DNA of 12,271 nt from Porticoccus sp041592135 (GTDB taxonomy: Bacteria > Pseudomonadota > Gammaproteobacteria > Pseudomonadales > Porticoccaceae). The notes beneath the pieces are model-generated. The model was given only the letters and a program-made list of their open reading frames with translations. It ran no database searches and was not told the DNA's origin. Positions 6,334 through 12,271 of the stretch are shown here, piece after piece. Made by a program: the position numbers and the translations under genes. Position 1 is the stretch's first letter. Every line of letters begins with the position of its first letter. Where the stretch lies: the NCBI GenBank assembly GCA_041592135.1, contig JBFHQR010000061.1. One strand, given 5' to 3'.

Positions 6334-7803
6334 CTAGGTATCGATTCCCAGGGAATCCCAGATATCGTCCACCCGCGCCTTGACCTTCGGGTCCATAACG
6401 ATGGGCTTGCCCCACTCGCGGCTGGTTTCACCGGGGAACTTGTTGGTGGCGTCGAAGCCGATCTTGGAGCCGAGGCCGGACACCGGCGAGGCGAAGTCCA
6501 GGTAATCGATGGGCGTGTTGTCGATGATCACCGTGTCCCGGCGCGGGTCCATACGGGTGGTCATGGCCCAGATCACATCATTCCAGTCCCGCGCATTGAC
6601 GTCGTCGTCGGTGACCACCACAAACTTGGTGTACATGAACTGGCGCAGGAACGACCACACCCCCATCATCACCCGCTTGGCGTGGCCGGGATACTGCTTC
6701 TTCATGGTGACCACGGCCATGCGGTAGGAGCAGCCCTCCGGCGGCAGGTAGAAGTCGACAATTTCCGGGAACTGCTTGCGCAAAATCGGCACGAACACTT
6801 CATTCAATGCCACGCCGAGAATGGCCGGCTCGTCCGGTGGTCGCCCGGTGTAGGTGCTGTGGTAGATGGGATTGTTGCGGTGGGTGATGCGCTCCACGGT
6901 AAACACCGGGAACCGGTCCACCTCGTTGTAGTAGCCGGTGTGATCGCCAAACGGGCCCTCGTCGGCCATCTCGCCGGGGTATAAGTGCCCCTCAAGGATA
7001 AACTCGGCGCTGGCCGGCACCTGCAGGTTGCTGCCCAGGCACTGGGCCACCTCGGTGCGCTCGCCGCGCAGCAATCCGGCAAAGGCGTATTCGGAGAGGC
7101 TGTCCGGCACCGGGGTCACCGCGCCGAGAATGGTGGCCGGATCGGCCCCCAGCGCCACCGCCACCGGGAACGGTTTTCCGGGATGCTGCTGTTGCCAGTC
7201 GCGGAAATCCAGCGCGCCGCCGCGGTGGGATAACCAGCGCATGATCAGCTTGTTCTTGCCGATCACCTGTTGGCGGTAGATGCCCAGGTTCTGGCGCTCC
7301 TTCTCGGGGCCGCGGGTGATCACCAGCGGCCAGGTGACCAGTGGGCCGGCGTCCTCCGGCCAGCAGGTCTGGATCGGCAGCTTGCCGAGATCCACCTGAT
7401 CGCCCTCCAGCACCACCTGTTGGCAGGGGGCTTTCTTCACCAGTTTGGCGGGCATGTTGAGAATGGGTTTGAACTGGTGGCGCTTTTCCCACAGGTCTTT
7501 CATGCCCTTCGGTGGTTCCGGTTCTTTGAGGAAGGCAAGCAGTTCGCCCACTTCGCGCAGGGCGGAGATGTTTTCCTGGCCCATGCCCAGGGCGACCCGC
7601 TCGGGGGTGCCGAACAGGTTGCCGAGCACCGGGATATCGAAGCCCTTGGGATTTTCAAACAGCAGCGCCGGGCCGCCGGCGCGCAGGGTGCGGTCGCAGA
7701 TTTCGGTCATTTCCAGATAGGGGTCTACCTCGGCGCTGATGCGCTTCAGTTCGCCGCGCCGTTCCAGAAAATCGATAAATTCCCGCAGGTCGGAATGCTT
7801 CAT
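6334..7803 (-). CDS. ubiD: 3-octaprenyl-4-hydroxybenzoate decarboxylase, prenylated-FMN dependent
   Basis: UbiD removes the carboxylate from 3-polyprenyl-4-hydroxybenzoate in ubiquinone synthesis, using prenylated FMN supplied by UbiX. The 489-residue protein aligns with Escherichia coli UbiD over its whole length. The metal/cofactor ligands I recall for that enzyme (N175, H196, E241) fall at N172, H193 and E238 here, in RQNLGIYRQQ, RWLSHRGG and SLSEYAFAGL. The GPFGDHTGYYNEV and STYTGRPPDEPA segments are also intact. ATG at 7801-7803 gives MKHSDLREF, matching the E. coli start, with AGGG about 8 bases upstream; an in-frame TTG at 7828-7830 adds nine residues and is less likely. It converges on the EncFtn gene with only 22 bp between stop codons and no clear terminator there. 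Confidence 0.96.
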   Translation of the reverse strand: MKHSDLREFIDFLERRGELKRISAEVDPYLEMTEICDRTLRAGGPALLFENPKGFDIPVLGNLFGTPERVALGMGQENISALREVGELLAFLKEPEPPKGMKDLWEKRHQFKPILNMPAKLVKKAPCQQVVLEGDQVDLGKLPIQTCWPEDAGPLVTWPLVITRGPEKERQNLGIYRQQVIGKNKLIMRWLSHRGGALDFRDWQQQHPGKPFPVAVALGADPATILGAVTPVPDSLSEYAFAGLLRGERTEVAQCLGSNLQVPASAEFILEGHLYPGEMADEGPFGDHTGYYNEVDRFPVFTVERITHRNNPIYHSTYTGRPPDEPAILGVALNEVFVPILRKQFPEIVDFYLPPEGCSYRMAVVTMKKQYPGHAKRVMMGVWSFLRQFMYTKFVVVTDDDVNARDWNDVIWAMTTRMDPRRDTVIIDNTPIDYLDFASPVSGLGSKIGFDATNKFPGETSREWGKPIVMDPKVKARVDDIWDSLGIDT

Positions 7804-7921
7804 GGGGTGGCCCTGATTTGAGAGTGCCAAGTGTTACGGCATCGGGCGGTGAATGCAATATGGCTGTTTACACTGTGGCCGGGCTGATGCAAATGGTGGA
7901 TATTGCGGTTACATTAACGCC

Positions 7922-8284
7922 ATGTCCTATGCCGCCCTGATCCCTGCTATTGCCCTGATTCATTTCGGCTTTGTGCTGTTTGTGATCGCCGGCGGCCTGC
8001 TGGCGTTTCGCTGGCCGCGGCTCATCTGGCTGCATTTGTTCTGCGCCTGTTACGGTGTGCTGATCATGATTGTCGGCTGGCAGTGCCCGCTGTCCGACGT
8101 GGAGGCCTGGCTGCGGCGGCAGCGGGGTGAGTCCGTGGTGCCCGGCGAGTGGGGATTTCTCGATCACTATATCTGGCCCCACCTGGGGGTTCAGGGCACC
8201 GAGTGGTTTATTACCGCGGCGCTGGTGGTGGCGATTGTGCTGTTTAATTTTCGCGCCTATCGCGCGGTGTGGTTTCGGAGTTAG
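7922..8284 (+). CDS. DUF2784 family membrane protein
   Basis: A 120-residue inner-membrane protein with three or four predicted hydrophobic helices: roughly residues 7-28, 33-53 and 95-110, and possibly a short one near 80-90. Sequence hallmarks fit DUF2784: ALIHFGFVLFV, WLHLFCACYGVLIMIVGWQCPL with a conserved WxCPL element, and a conserved FLDHYIWP. The molecular function of the family is unknown to me. ATG 7922 is chosen because homology begins there; the frame is open upstream to 7853 and no clear ribosome site is visible. It is divergent from ubiD, and its stop lies 2 bases before the start of the channel-like gene, so the two are almost certainly translated from one message. Confidence 0.85.
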   Translation: MSYAALIPAIALIHFGFVLFVIAGGLLAFRWPRLIWLHLFCACYGVLIMIVGWQCPLSDVEAWLRRQRGESVVPGEWGFLDHYIWPHLGVQGTEWFITAALVVAIVLFNFRAYRAVWFRS

Positions 8285-8286
8285 CG

Positions 8287-8733
8287 GTGGACGGCATCGG
8301 CAAGATCTTTCTGTTCAATTGCGCGGTGGTGGGCATCGCGGTATTGATCCATTACGAGGCGCTGTACCGGCTGGCGCTGCTGTTGCCGAAACTGGGTATC
8401 GCCCCGCGTTTCCGGGTGCTGTGCGGCATTCTCGGCGCGTTTCTCGCCCATGTGCTGGAAATCTGGCTGTTTGCCTTTGGCTACTACCTGTTGCTGTCCT
8501 GGGGTGGCATGGGTGAACTGGGCGGGAACTTTGACGGTTCGCTGCTGGATTGCAGCTATTTTTCCTTCAGCAACTACACCTCTTTGGGTTACGGGGATAT
8601 CGAGCCCTTTGGCCACATCCGCTTCCTGGCTGCCCTGGAGGCGCTCACCGGCCTGATCCTGATTGGCTGGACCGCCTCGTTCATGTACATCGAGATGCAG
8701 AAGTTCTGGGTGGCGGGCAAGGGCAAAAACTGA
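8287..8733 (+). CDS. small potassium-channel-like (Ion_trans_2) membrane protein
   Basis: A 148-residue protein with a pore signature. A hydrophobic helix near residues 8-22 and another near 46-70 are followed by a pore loop, YFSFSNYTSLGYGD, whose filter T98-SLGYG-D104 resembles the TVGYGD of potassium channels. A last helix follows near 115-135 (LEALTGLILIGWTASFMYIEM). No cytoplasmic RCK/TrkA domain is present, so it should be a minimal tetrameric pore. GTG 8287 is chosen because CGGAG (8276-8280) lies 6 bases upstream; an in-frame GTG at 8269 would overlap the DUF2784 gene. The tight coupling suggests that the DUF2784 protein is a partner of the channel. Ion specificity is inferred from the filter only. 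Confidence 0.82.
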   Translation: MDGIGKIFLFNCAVVGIAVLIHYEALYRLALLLPKLGIAPRFRVLCGILGAFLAHVLEIWLFAFGYYLLLSWGGMGELGGNFDGSLLDCSYFSFSNYTSLGYGDIEPFGHIRFLAALEALTGLILIGWTASFMYIEMQKFWVAGKGKN

Positions 8734-8742
8734 GCCCTTGCC
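8716..8742. terminator. hairpin between the convergent channel and purU genes
   Basis: GGCAAGGGC (8716-8724) and GCCCTTGCC (8734-8742) form a perfect 9-bp stem. The 9-base loop contains the channel stop codon. It lies between convergent stop codons and may serve both directions, but neither side has a good T run, so it is at best a weak terminator. Confidence 0.4.
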
Positions 8743-8744
8743 GC

Positions 8745-9626
8745 TTATTCAAACACAATGGTCTTGTTGCCGTGCAGCAGCACCCGGTCTTCCAGGTGGT
8801 AGCGCAGGCCCTTGGCGAGCACGGTTTTCTCCACATCCTTACCCTTGCGCACCAGGTCCGGAATGCTGTCGTGGTGGCTGATGCGCACCACATCCTGCTC
8901 GATGATCGGCCCGGCATCCAGGTCGCTGGTGACGTAGTGGCAGGTGGCGCCGATCAGTTTCACGCCGCGCTCCGCCGCCTGGTGGTAGGGCTTGGCGCCG
9001 ACAAAGGCGGGCAGGAAACTGTGGTGGATATTGATGATCTGCCCGGGATGATTGGCACAAAGTTCTGGCGGCAGGATTTGCATGTAGCGCGCCAGCACAA
9101 TGACGTCCGCCCGGCTGTTTGCAATCAGCCGGTCCACGGCGGCGAAGTGCTCGGCCTTGTTGGCCGGATCCACCGGGGTGTGGTGGTAGGTAATGTTGTG
9201 CCAGGTAACGTAACTGCGCAGGTCGTCGTGGTTGGAGATGACACAGGGGATGTCGAACTGCATCTCGCCGCTGCGCCAGCGGTACAGCAGATCGGACAGG
9301 CAGTGGGCCTGTTTGCTGGCCATCAGTACCACCCGTTTCGGCACGCTGGTGTCGGTGAGCCGCCACTGCATGTGGTACTGCTCGGCCAGGGGGGCGAAGC
9401 GGGTGGTCAGCTCCTCCGCGCCGTAGGGCAGTGAGTCCGCCGCAATCACCTGGCGCATGAAAAACCAGTTGCTCTCCGGGTCGCGGTAGTAGTTGGCTTC
9501 AGTGAGCAGGCCGCCCTCGTCGGCGAGGAAGGAGCTGACGGCGGCCACCAGGCCGACGCGGTCGGGGCAGGAAACAATCAGGCGGTAGCTGTGGTTGGTC
9601 ATGGCAGGATTGGTCATGAAGGTCAT
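8745..9626 (-). CDS. purU: formyltetrahydrofolate deformylase
   Basis: Hydrolyses 10-formyltetrahydrofolate to formate and tetrahydrofolate, balancing one-carbon pools and supplying formate for PurT. The 293-residue protein has an N-terminal ACT domain (about 13-85, opening YRLIVSCPDRVGLVAAV), the methionine/glycine-sensing part of PurU, and a formyltransferase-fold domain (about 97-290). The catalytic Asn/His/Asp set is visible as N199 and H201 in QIINIHHSFLPAF and D237 in SDLDAGPIIEQ. ATG at 9624-9626 has AAGGG 4 bases upstream; in-frame ATGs at residues 4 and 9 are alternatives. It is divergent from the glutaredoxin gene across 92 bp, and TATAAT on this strand (9675-9680) is a good -10 candidate. 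Confidence 0.95.
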   Translation of the reverse strand: MTFMTNPAMTNHSYRLIVSCPDRVGLVAAVSSFLADEGGLLTEANYYRDPESNWFFMRQVIAADSLPYGAEELTTRFAPLAEQYHMQWRLTDTSVPKRVVLMASKQAHCLSDLLYRWRSGEMQFDIPCVISNHDDLRSYVTWHNITYHHTPVDPANKAEHFAAVDRLIANSRADVIVLARYMQILPPELCANHPGQIINIHHSFLPAFVGAKPYHQAAERGVKLIGATCHYVTSDLDAGPIIEQDVVRISHHDSIPDLVRKGKDVEKTVLAKGLRYHLEDRVLLHGNKTIVFE

Positions 9627-9674
9627 TCGTCCCTTGACGTGGGTGGATGGTAGCCCGTGGTCACAAAGAACGGG

Positions 9675-9682
9675 ATTATACT
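9675..9682. promoter_or_regulatory. overlapping divergent -10 elements, purU / DUF4124-glutaredoxin
   Basis: The bases ATTATACT read TATAAT on the minus strand (9680-9675, 6/6) and TATACT on the plus strand (9677-9682, 5/6). They lie between two divergent genes at suitable distances. Neither side has a convincing -35 at 16-18 bp, so activators may be needed. If both are used, the two promoters must compete. Confidence 0.45.
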
Positions 9683-9718
9683 GCGGTTTTGATCATTGGT
9701 TGTGCAAAGGGAGTTGAG

Positions 9719-10189
9719 GTGAATTTTACGCAATGGCTAAAGACCGCTGGGATAACGGTCCTGCTCGGTGTTGTCCTTGGCAGCCTGGTCGCCCAGGCCG
9801 AGATTTACACCTGGAAGGATGCCAGTGGCAAGGTGCATTTCAGTGACAGCAAGCCCGCCAACACCCCGGTGGAATCGGTGGAGGTGCGGGTCAATACCAT
9901 CGTTGCCCCGAGCATTTCCGATAGCGATTTTCTGGGTGCACGGGCATCCGCACAGGTGGTGATGTACAGCGCCGAGTGGTGTGGGGTGTGCAAGCAGGCG
10001 CGGCGCTATTTCCAGCAGCAGGGCATCGGCTTCAGGGAGTACGACATTGAAAACTCCCGCAAGGGCCGGACGGATTATGAGCGCCTCAACGGCCGGGGTG
10101 TCCCGATCATTCTGGTGGGTGCCAAGCGCATGGACGGTTTCAGCGCCGGGCGTTTCCAGGCAATCTACGCCGGGCAGCAGCGGCCCTGA
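9719..10189 (+). CDS. secreted DUF4124-glutaredoxin fusion protein
   Basis: The 156-residue precursor has three parts. Residues 1-27 form a signal peptide (basic start, hydrophobic core GITVLLGVVLGSL, A-Q-A cleavage site before E28). Residues 28-50 are the DUF4124 motif EIYTWKDASGKVHFSDSKP. Residues 78-150 are a glutaredoxin/thioredoxin-like domain with the redox pair C88-G-V-C91 and the cis-proline P129 in GVPIILVG. It should act in the periplasm as a thiol-disulfide protein; the substrate is unknown. GTG 9719 is chosen because AAAGGGAG (9706-9713) lies 5 bases upstream and the protein then begins directly with the signal peptide; the frame is open upstream to 9647. Its stop is 6 bp from the stop of the convergent hydrolase gene, leaving no room for a terminator. 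Confidence 0.85.
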   Translation: MNFTQWLKTAGITVLLGVVLGSLVAQAEIYTWKDASGKVHFSDSKPANTPVESVEVRVNTIVAPSISDSDFLGARASAQVVMYSAEWCGVCKQARRYFQQQGIGFREYDIENSRKGRTDYERLNGRGVPIILVGAKRMDGFSAGRFQAIYAGQQRP

Positions 10190-10195
10190 ACGGGG

Positions 10196-10732
10196 TTATT
10201 TGAGCAGTGCCAGTACGGCTCGAAATTGCGGGTGTTCGGCACTGCCCAGCCACTCGAAAATCACCATCTCGGTGGTCACCAGCTCGGCGCCATGGGCGGC
10301 CATTCTGTCCAGGGCGCGGTTGCGGTTTTCCGGTGAGCGGGAACCGACCGCATCGCTGACCACAAACACCTTTTTTCCGGCAGCCAATAACCCCAGCACC
10401 GTCTGTAGAACACAGACGTGTGTTTCGCAGCCCGCCACGATCAACTGTTGCCGACCGGCCATCAGCTTTTCGGCGCCCAGGGTACGGCAGGCGTCAAAGG
10501 TCATTTTTTCCAGCACCGCTTCATCGCCCTGAAGGTTCAGACGGCTATCGCTGTGGCCGAGTCCGGCTGGGTTCTGTTCCGTGAACAGGTGGGGAATCTC
10601 CAGTAGCCGGGCGGCCTTGAGCAGTCGTGCGGCGTTGTCGAGTACCTGCTCGCCATTGGCGATGGCGGGCATCAGCTTCTGCTGGATATCGATGACAGCC
10701 AGTGCCGACAGGCTGGGATCAATGGTCAACAT
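10196..10732 (-). CDS. isochorismatase-like cysteine hydrolase (YcaC-related)
   Basis: A 178-residue single-domain hydrolase of the isochorismatase-like superfamily. The expected triad is visible as D15 (ALAVIDIQQKL), K76 (VLEKMTFDA) and the nucleophile C107 (GCETHVCVLQT). Members hydrolyse amides such as nicotinamide or N-carbamoyl compounds, or remain uncharacterised like YcaC. The substrate cannot be told from sequence, and the genuine isochorismatase role is unlikely without siderophore genes nearby. GAGGAGG (10741-10747) lies 8-9 bases before ATG 10732. The gene overlaps the end of the TetR gene by 14 bases, so it is the second gene of that operon and probably shares its regulation. Confidence 0.88.
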   Translation of the reverse strand: MLTIDPSLSALAVIDIQQKLMPAIANGEQVLDNAARLLKAARLLEIPHLFTEQNPAGLGHSDSRLNLQGDEAVLEKMTFDACRTLGAEKLMAGRQQLIVAGCETHVCVLQTVLGLLAAGKKVFVVSDAVGSRSPENRNRALDRMAAHGAELVTTEMVIFEWLGSAEHPQFRAVLALLK

Positions 10733-11366
10733 GGCTGTTTTCCTCCTCAATCTGCCTGGTCAGCGTGGTGGCAAAATCGCCCATCATGGCTTCCACCTCG
10801 ACACCAAAGATGCGAATGCGGCCGGTGTGGGCCAGCAACAGCAAGCCGGTGGCGTGGGCAAACAGGCTGGCGGTGATTTCGCGGGCCTGTGCTGCACCGG
10901 CGCCCAGCGCCACTGCGGCGTCGGTAATGGGTTGCAAGCCGTTCTGCAGTTGCCGGTTGAGCATGGCATCGCGCTCCTGGCCGAGACCTCGGGGTTTCAT
11001 GCCACCGCGGAACAGGTAGAAGCCCAGGTCCAGGTCGCGGGGGTTGTCGCGGTAGTAGTGGAAGAAGGCCATGGCGGCGGTGTGGAGTTTTTCTGCCGGA
11101 GAGCTGATCTGGTTGAGCGCCCGTTCCGTTTCCTGTTTCAGGTTGTCCAGGGAGCTGGAGAGCAGTTCCGCGTACACGGCTTCCTTGGAGTCGAAGTGAA
11201 AGTACAGCGCCGCCGGGGTGTAACCCGCCACCTTGGCGATGGCCCGCAGGCTGGCGCCTTCCAGTCCCTCCTCTTCAAATACCCGCCGGGCCGCCTTGAG
11301 GATCAGGTCCCGTTTCAGCTCGTTGACGGCGGAGCGCCGTTTGTCGGCAGAGTTGTTGGCTGACAT
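10719..11366 (-). CDS. TetR/AcrR family transcriptional regulator
   Basis: A 215-residue regulator. The N-terminal TetR helix-turn-helix spans about residues 18-64: KRDLILKAARRVFEEEG, then ASLRAIAKVAGYTPAALYFHF, the classic signature with Y55-F56-H57-F58 after the recognition helix. The C-terminal ligand domain is helical. ATG 11364-11366 is chosen because GGAGAG lies about 8 bases upstream and family homology starts soon after; the frame is open upstream to 11450 but runs through the operator. It is divergent from the AbfD/HpaB-like flavoprotein gene, and both promoters overlap one palindrome at 11404-11418, which indicates autoregulation and control of the divergent gene. The effector is unknown, perhaps an acyl-CoA or aromatic compound given the neighbour. 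Confidence 0.92.
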   Translation of the reverse strand: MSANNSADKRRSAVNELKRDLILKAARRVFEEEGLEGASLRAIAKVAGYTPAALYFHFDSKEAVYAELLSSSLDNLKQETERALNQISSPAEKLHTAAMAFFHYYRDNPRDLDLGFYLFRGGMKPRGLGQERDAMLNRQLQNGLQPITDAAVALGAGAAQAREITASLFAHATGLLLLAHTGRIRIFGVEVEAMMGDFATTLTRQIEEENSHVDH

Positions 11367-11390
11367 GGTCGCGTCTCTCCAGAGCGTCAC

Positions 11391-11420
11391 TTGACAGGAA
11401 AATTCTAACAGCGTTAGATT
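11391..11420 (+). promoter_or_regulatory. promoter of the divergent flavoprotein gene
   Basis: The -35 TTGACA (11391-11396) is a perfect match. TAGATT (11415-11420) lies 18 bp downstream and matches the -10 consensus at 4 of 6 positions. The -10 overlaps the right arm of the TetR-type palindrome. Confidence 0.5.
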
Positions 11421-11430
11421 ATTCGTACAA
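11402..11430 (-). promoter_or_regulatory. promoter of the tetR operon
   Basis: On the minus strand TAGAAT (11407-11402) matches the -10 at 5 of 6 positions, with TTGTAC (11430-11425) 17 bp upstream as a poorer -35. The operator palindrome fills most of the spacer and overlaps the -10. Confidence 0.5.
11404..11418. promoter_or_regulatory. TetR-type operator palindrome
   Basis: TCTAAC-AGC-GTTAGA is a perfect 6-bp dyad with a 3-base centre. It lies in the 86-bp gap between tetR and the divergent gene and overlaps the -10 elements of both proposed promoters. The size and place fit a dimeric TetR regulator acting on both genes. Confidence 0.7.
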
Positions 11431-11452
11431 ATGATCTTTTGAGGCTGCAACC

Positions 11453-12271
11453 ATGTTGATGTCCGCTGTGGAATACCGCGAATCCCTGCGCCGCTACCGG
11501 CCGAGGGTATTTATCAATGGCCGGCAAATCGACAGCGTGGCGGATGAGCCGCTGCTGGCCCCTGGTATCGCCGCGGTGGGTGTCACCTACGATTTCGCCC
11601 GGAAATTACAGTATGCGGAATTGATGACGGCCACCCAGGGCACCTCGGGCAAGCTGGTCAACCGCATGCTGCACATCAATGAAGGCAGCAACGACCTGTT
11701 GAACAAGCTTGAGGCGGTGCGGCTGGTCTGTGCCGAATCCGGCTGCGCCCAGCGCTACCTGTCCCACGATGCCCTCAATGGTCTCTACCAGTCCACCTGG
11801 CTGACCGATGCCAACCATGGCACCGACTATCACCAGCGTTTTCTGGCCTACCTGCATGAGGTGCAGGCGCAGGATCTTACGTTGGGGGTGGCGATGACCG
11901 ATGCCAAGGGAGATCGCTCCTTGCGGCCGGGGCAGCAGGAAAATCCCGATGTCTATGTGCATATTGTGGAGCGGCGTGCGGACGGCATCGTTATCAGCGG
12001 CACCAAGGCCATCGTCACCGGCGCGCCCTATATGCACGAGTTTCTGGTGATGCCCTGTCGCACCCACACCCCGGAGGATGCCGATTATGCGGTGGCCTGT
12101 GCGGTGCCGGTGGATGCCCCCGGCGTGACCATCATTGCCCGCCCCGCCGGACGGCCCGGTGAAAGTGCGGCCAAATTTTCCGCCAAATACGGCCAGTCCA
12201 CCGGAGTGGTGATATTCGAGAAGGTGTTTGTACCCCACGAGCGGGTATTTCTGGCTGGGGAGTGCGAGGAG
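11453..12271 (+). CDS. 4-hydroxybutyryl-CoA dehydratase / 4-hydroxyphenylacetate 3-monooxygenase family flavoprotein (5' part)
   Basis: The first 273 residues are in the window; the 3' end is cut. The start MLMSAVEYRESLRRYRPRVF and the stretch AMTDAKGDRSL closely resemble Clostridium aminobutyricum AbfD (4-hydroxybutyryl-CoA dehydratase/vinylacetyl-CoA isomerase), of the HpaB/acyl-CoA-dehydrogenase fold with FAD. AbfD binds a [4Fe-4S] cluster through C99, C103, a His and a third Cys. Here C98 matches C99, but the C103 position is Tyr (Y102, in GCAQRYLSHDALN). The other two ligands would lie beyond the window. A cluster is therefore doubtful, and the protein may be a flavin-only oxygenase, isomerase or dehydrogenase. 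GAGG (11441-11444) precedes ATG 11453 by 8 bases; ATG 11459 is possible. It is controlled from the operator shared with tetR. Confidence 0.85.
   Translation, partial: MLMSAVEYRESLRRYRPRVFINGRQIDSVADEPLLAPGIAAVGVTYDFARKLQYAELMTATQGTSGKLVNRMLHINEGSNDLLNKLEAVRLVCAESGCAQRYLSHDALNGLYQSTWLTDANHGTDYHQRFLAYLHEVQAQDLTLGVAMTDAKGDRSLRPGQQENPDVYVHIVERRADGIVISGTKAIVTGAPYMHEFLVMPCRTHTPEDADYAVACAVPVDAPGVTIIARPAGRPGESAAKFSAKYGQSTGVVIFEKVFVPHERVFLAGECEE

Noticed and set aside
6343..6357. Palindrome GATTCCC-A-GGGAATC near the end of ubiD
   Set aside because: It lies inside codons of ubiD, has a single-base centre and no T tract, so it is not a convincing terminator or operator.
11606..12238. Minus-strand open frame opposite the AbfD-like gene
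   Set aside because: The plus strand encodes a clear family member through the same region; the shadow has composition typical of antisense translation.
1..12271. CRISPR array, tRNA, rRNA, insertion sequence or integration site
   Set aside because: No regularly spaced repeats, cloverleaf-like sequence, transposase or target-site duplications were recognised; the window is ordinary chromosomal gene content apart from the HEPN/MNT module.

Overview
This GC-rich window looks like chromosomal DNA of a free-living gammaproteobacterium. SpeA, UbiD and PurU resemble the Pseudomonas/Escherichia orthologues. The alternative (carboxyspermidine) route to spermidine, a small encapsulated-ferritin-type protein and a DUF4124-glutaredoxin fit a marine lineage such as Cellvibrionales; this placement is inference from protein resemblance only. 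No rRNA, tRNA, CRISPR array or insertion sequence was seen.

Layout. 1-376: a non-coding, hairpin-rich leader, possibly beginning with the last codons of an upstream gene. 377-3544: speA (arginine decarboxylase) and a carboxy(nor)spermidine dehydrogenase gene, closed by an intrinsic terminator. 3620-4654: a HEPN/MNT toxin-antitoxin-type module with its own promoter and a 17-bp inverted-repeat operator; its HEPN gene is frameshifted. 4668-5834: nspC, carboxy(nor)spermidine decarboxylase, closed by a GCAA-loop terminator. 6024-6311: a solitary EncFtn-like ferritin. 6334-7803 (minus): ubiD. 7922-8733: a DUF2784 membrane protein coupled to a small potassium-channel-like protein. 8745-9626 (minus): purU, divergent from a secreted DUF4124-glutaredoxin protein (9719-10189). 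10196-11366 (minus): a TetR regulator and an isochorismatase-like hydrolase, overlapping. From 11453: the start of a 4-hydroxybutyryl-CoA dehydratase/HpaB-family flavoprotein, divergent from tetR across a shared operator and cut by the window end.

How the genes work together. SpeA makes agmatine; after its conversion to putrescine by enzymes not in this window, the dehydrogenase condenses putrescine with aspartate semialdehyde to carboxyspermidine and NspC decarboxylates it to spermidine. The HEPN/MNT module lies exactly between the last two pathway genes, behind a terminator, so nspC probably depends at least partly on the module's autoregulated promoter. The speA leader has one perfect and two good matches to the CsrA/RsmA binding consensus, two of them in hairpin loops, which suggests post-transcriptional control of polyamine synthesis.

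The observations most worth following are the speA leader, the capture of nspC by a decaying HEPN/MNT module, the solitary EncFtn without shell gene or targeting tail, and the AbfD-like protein in which one iron-sulfur ligand Cys is replaced by Tyr.
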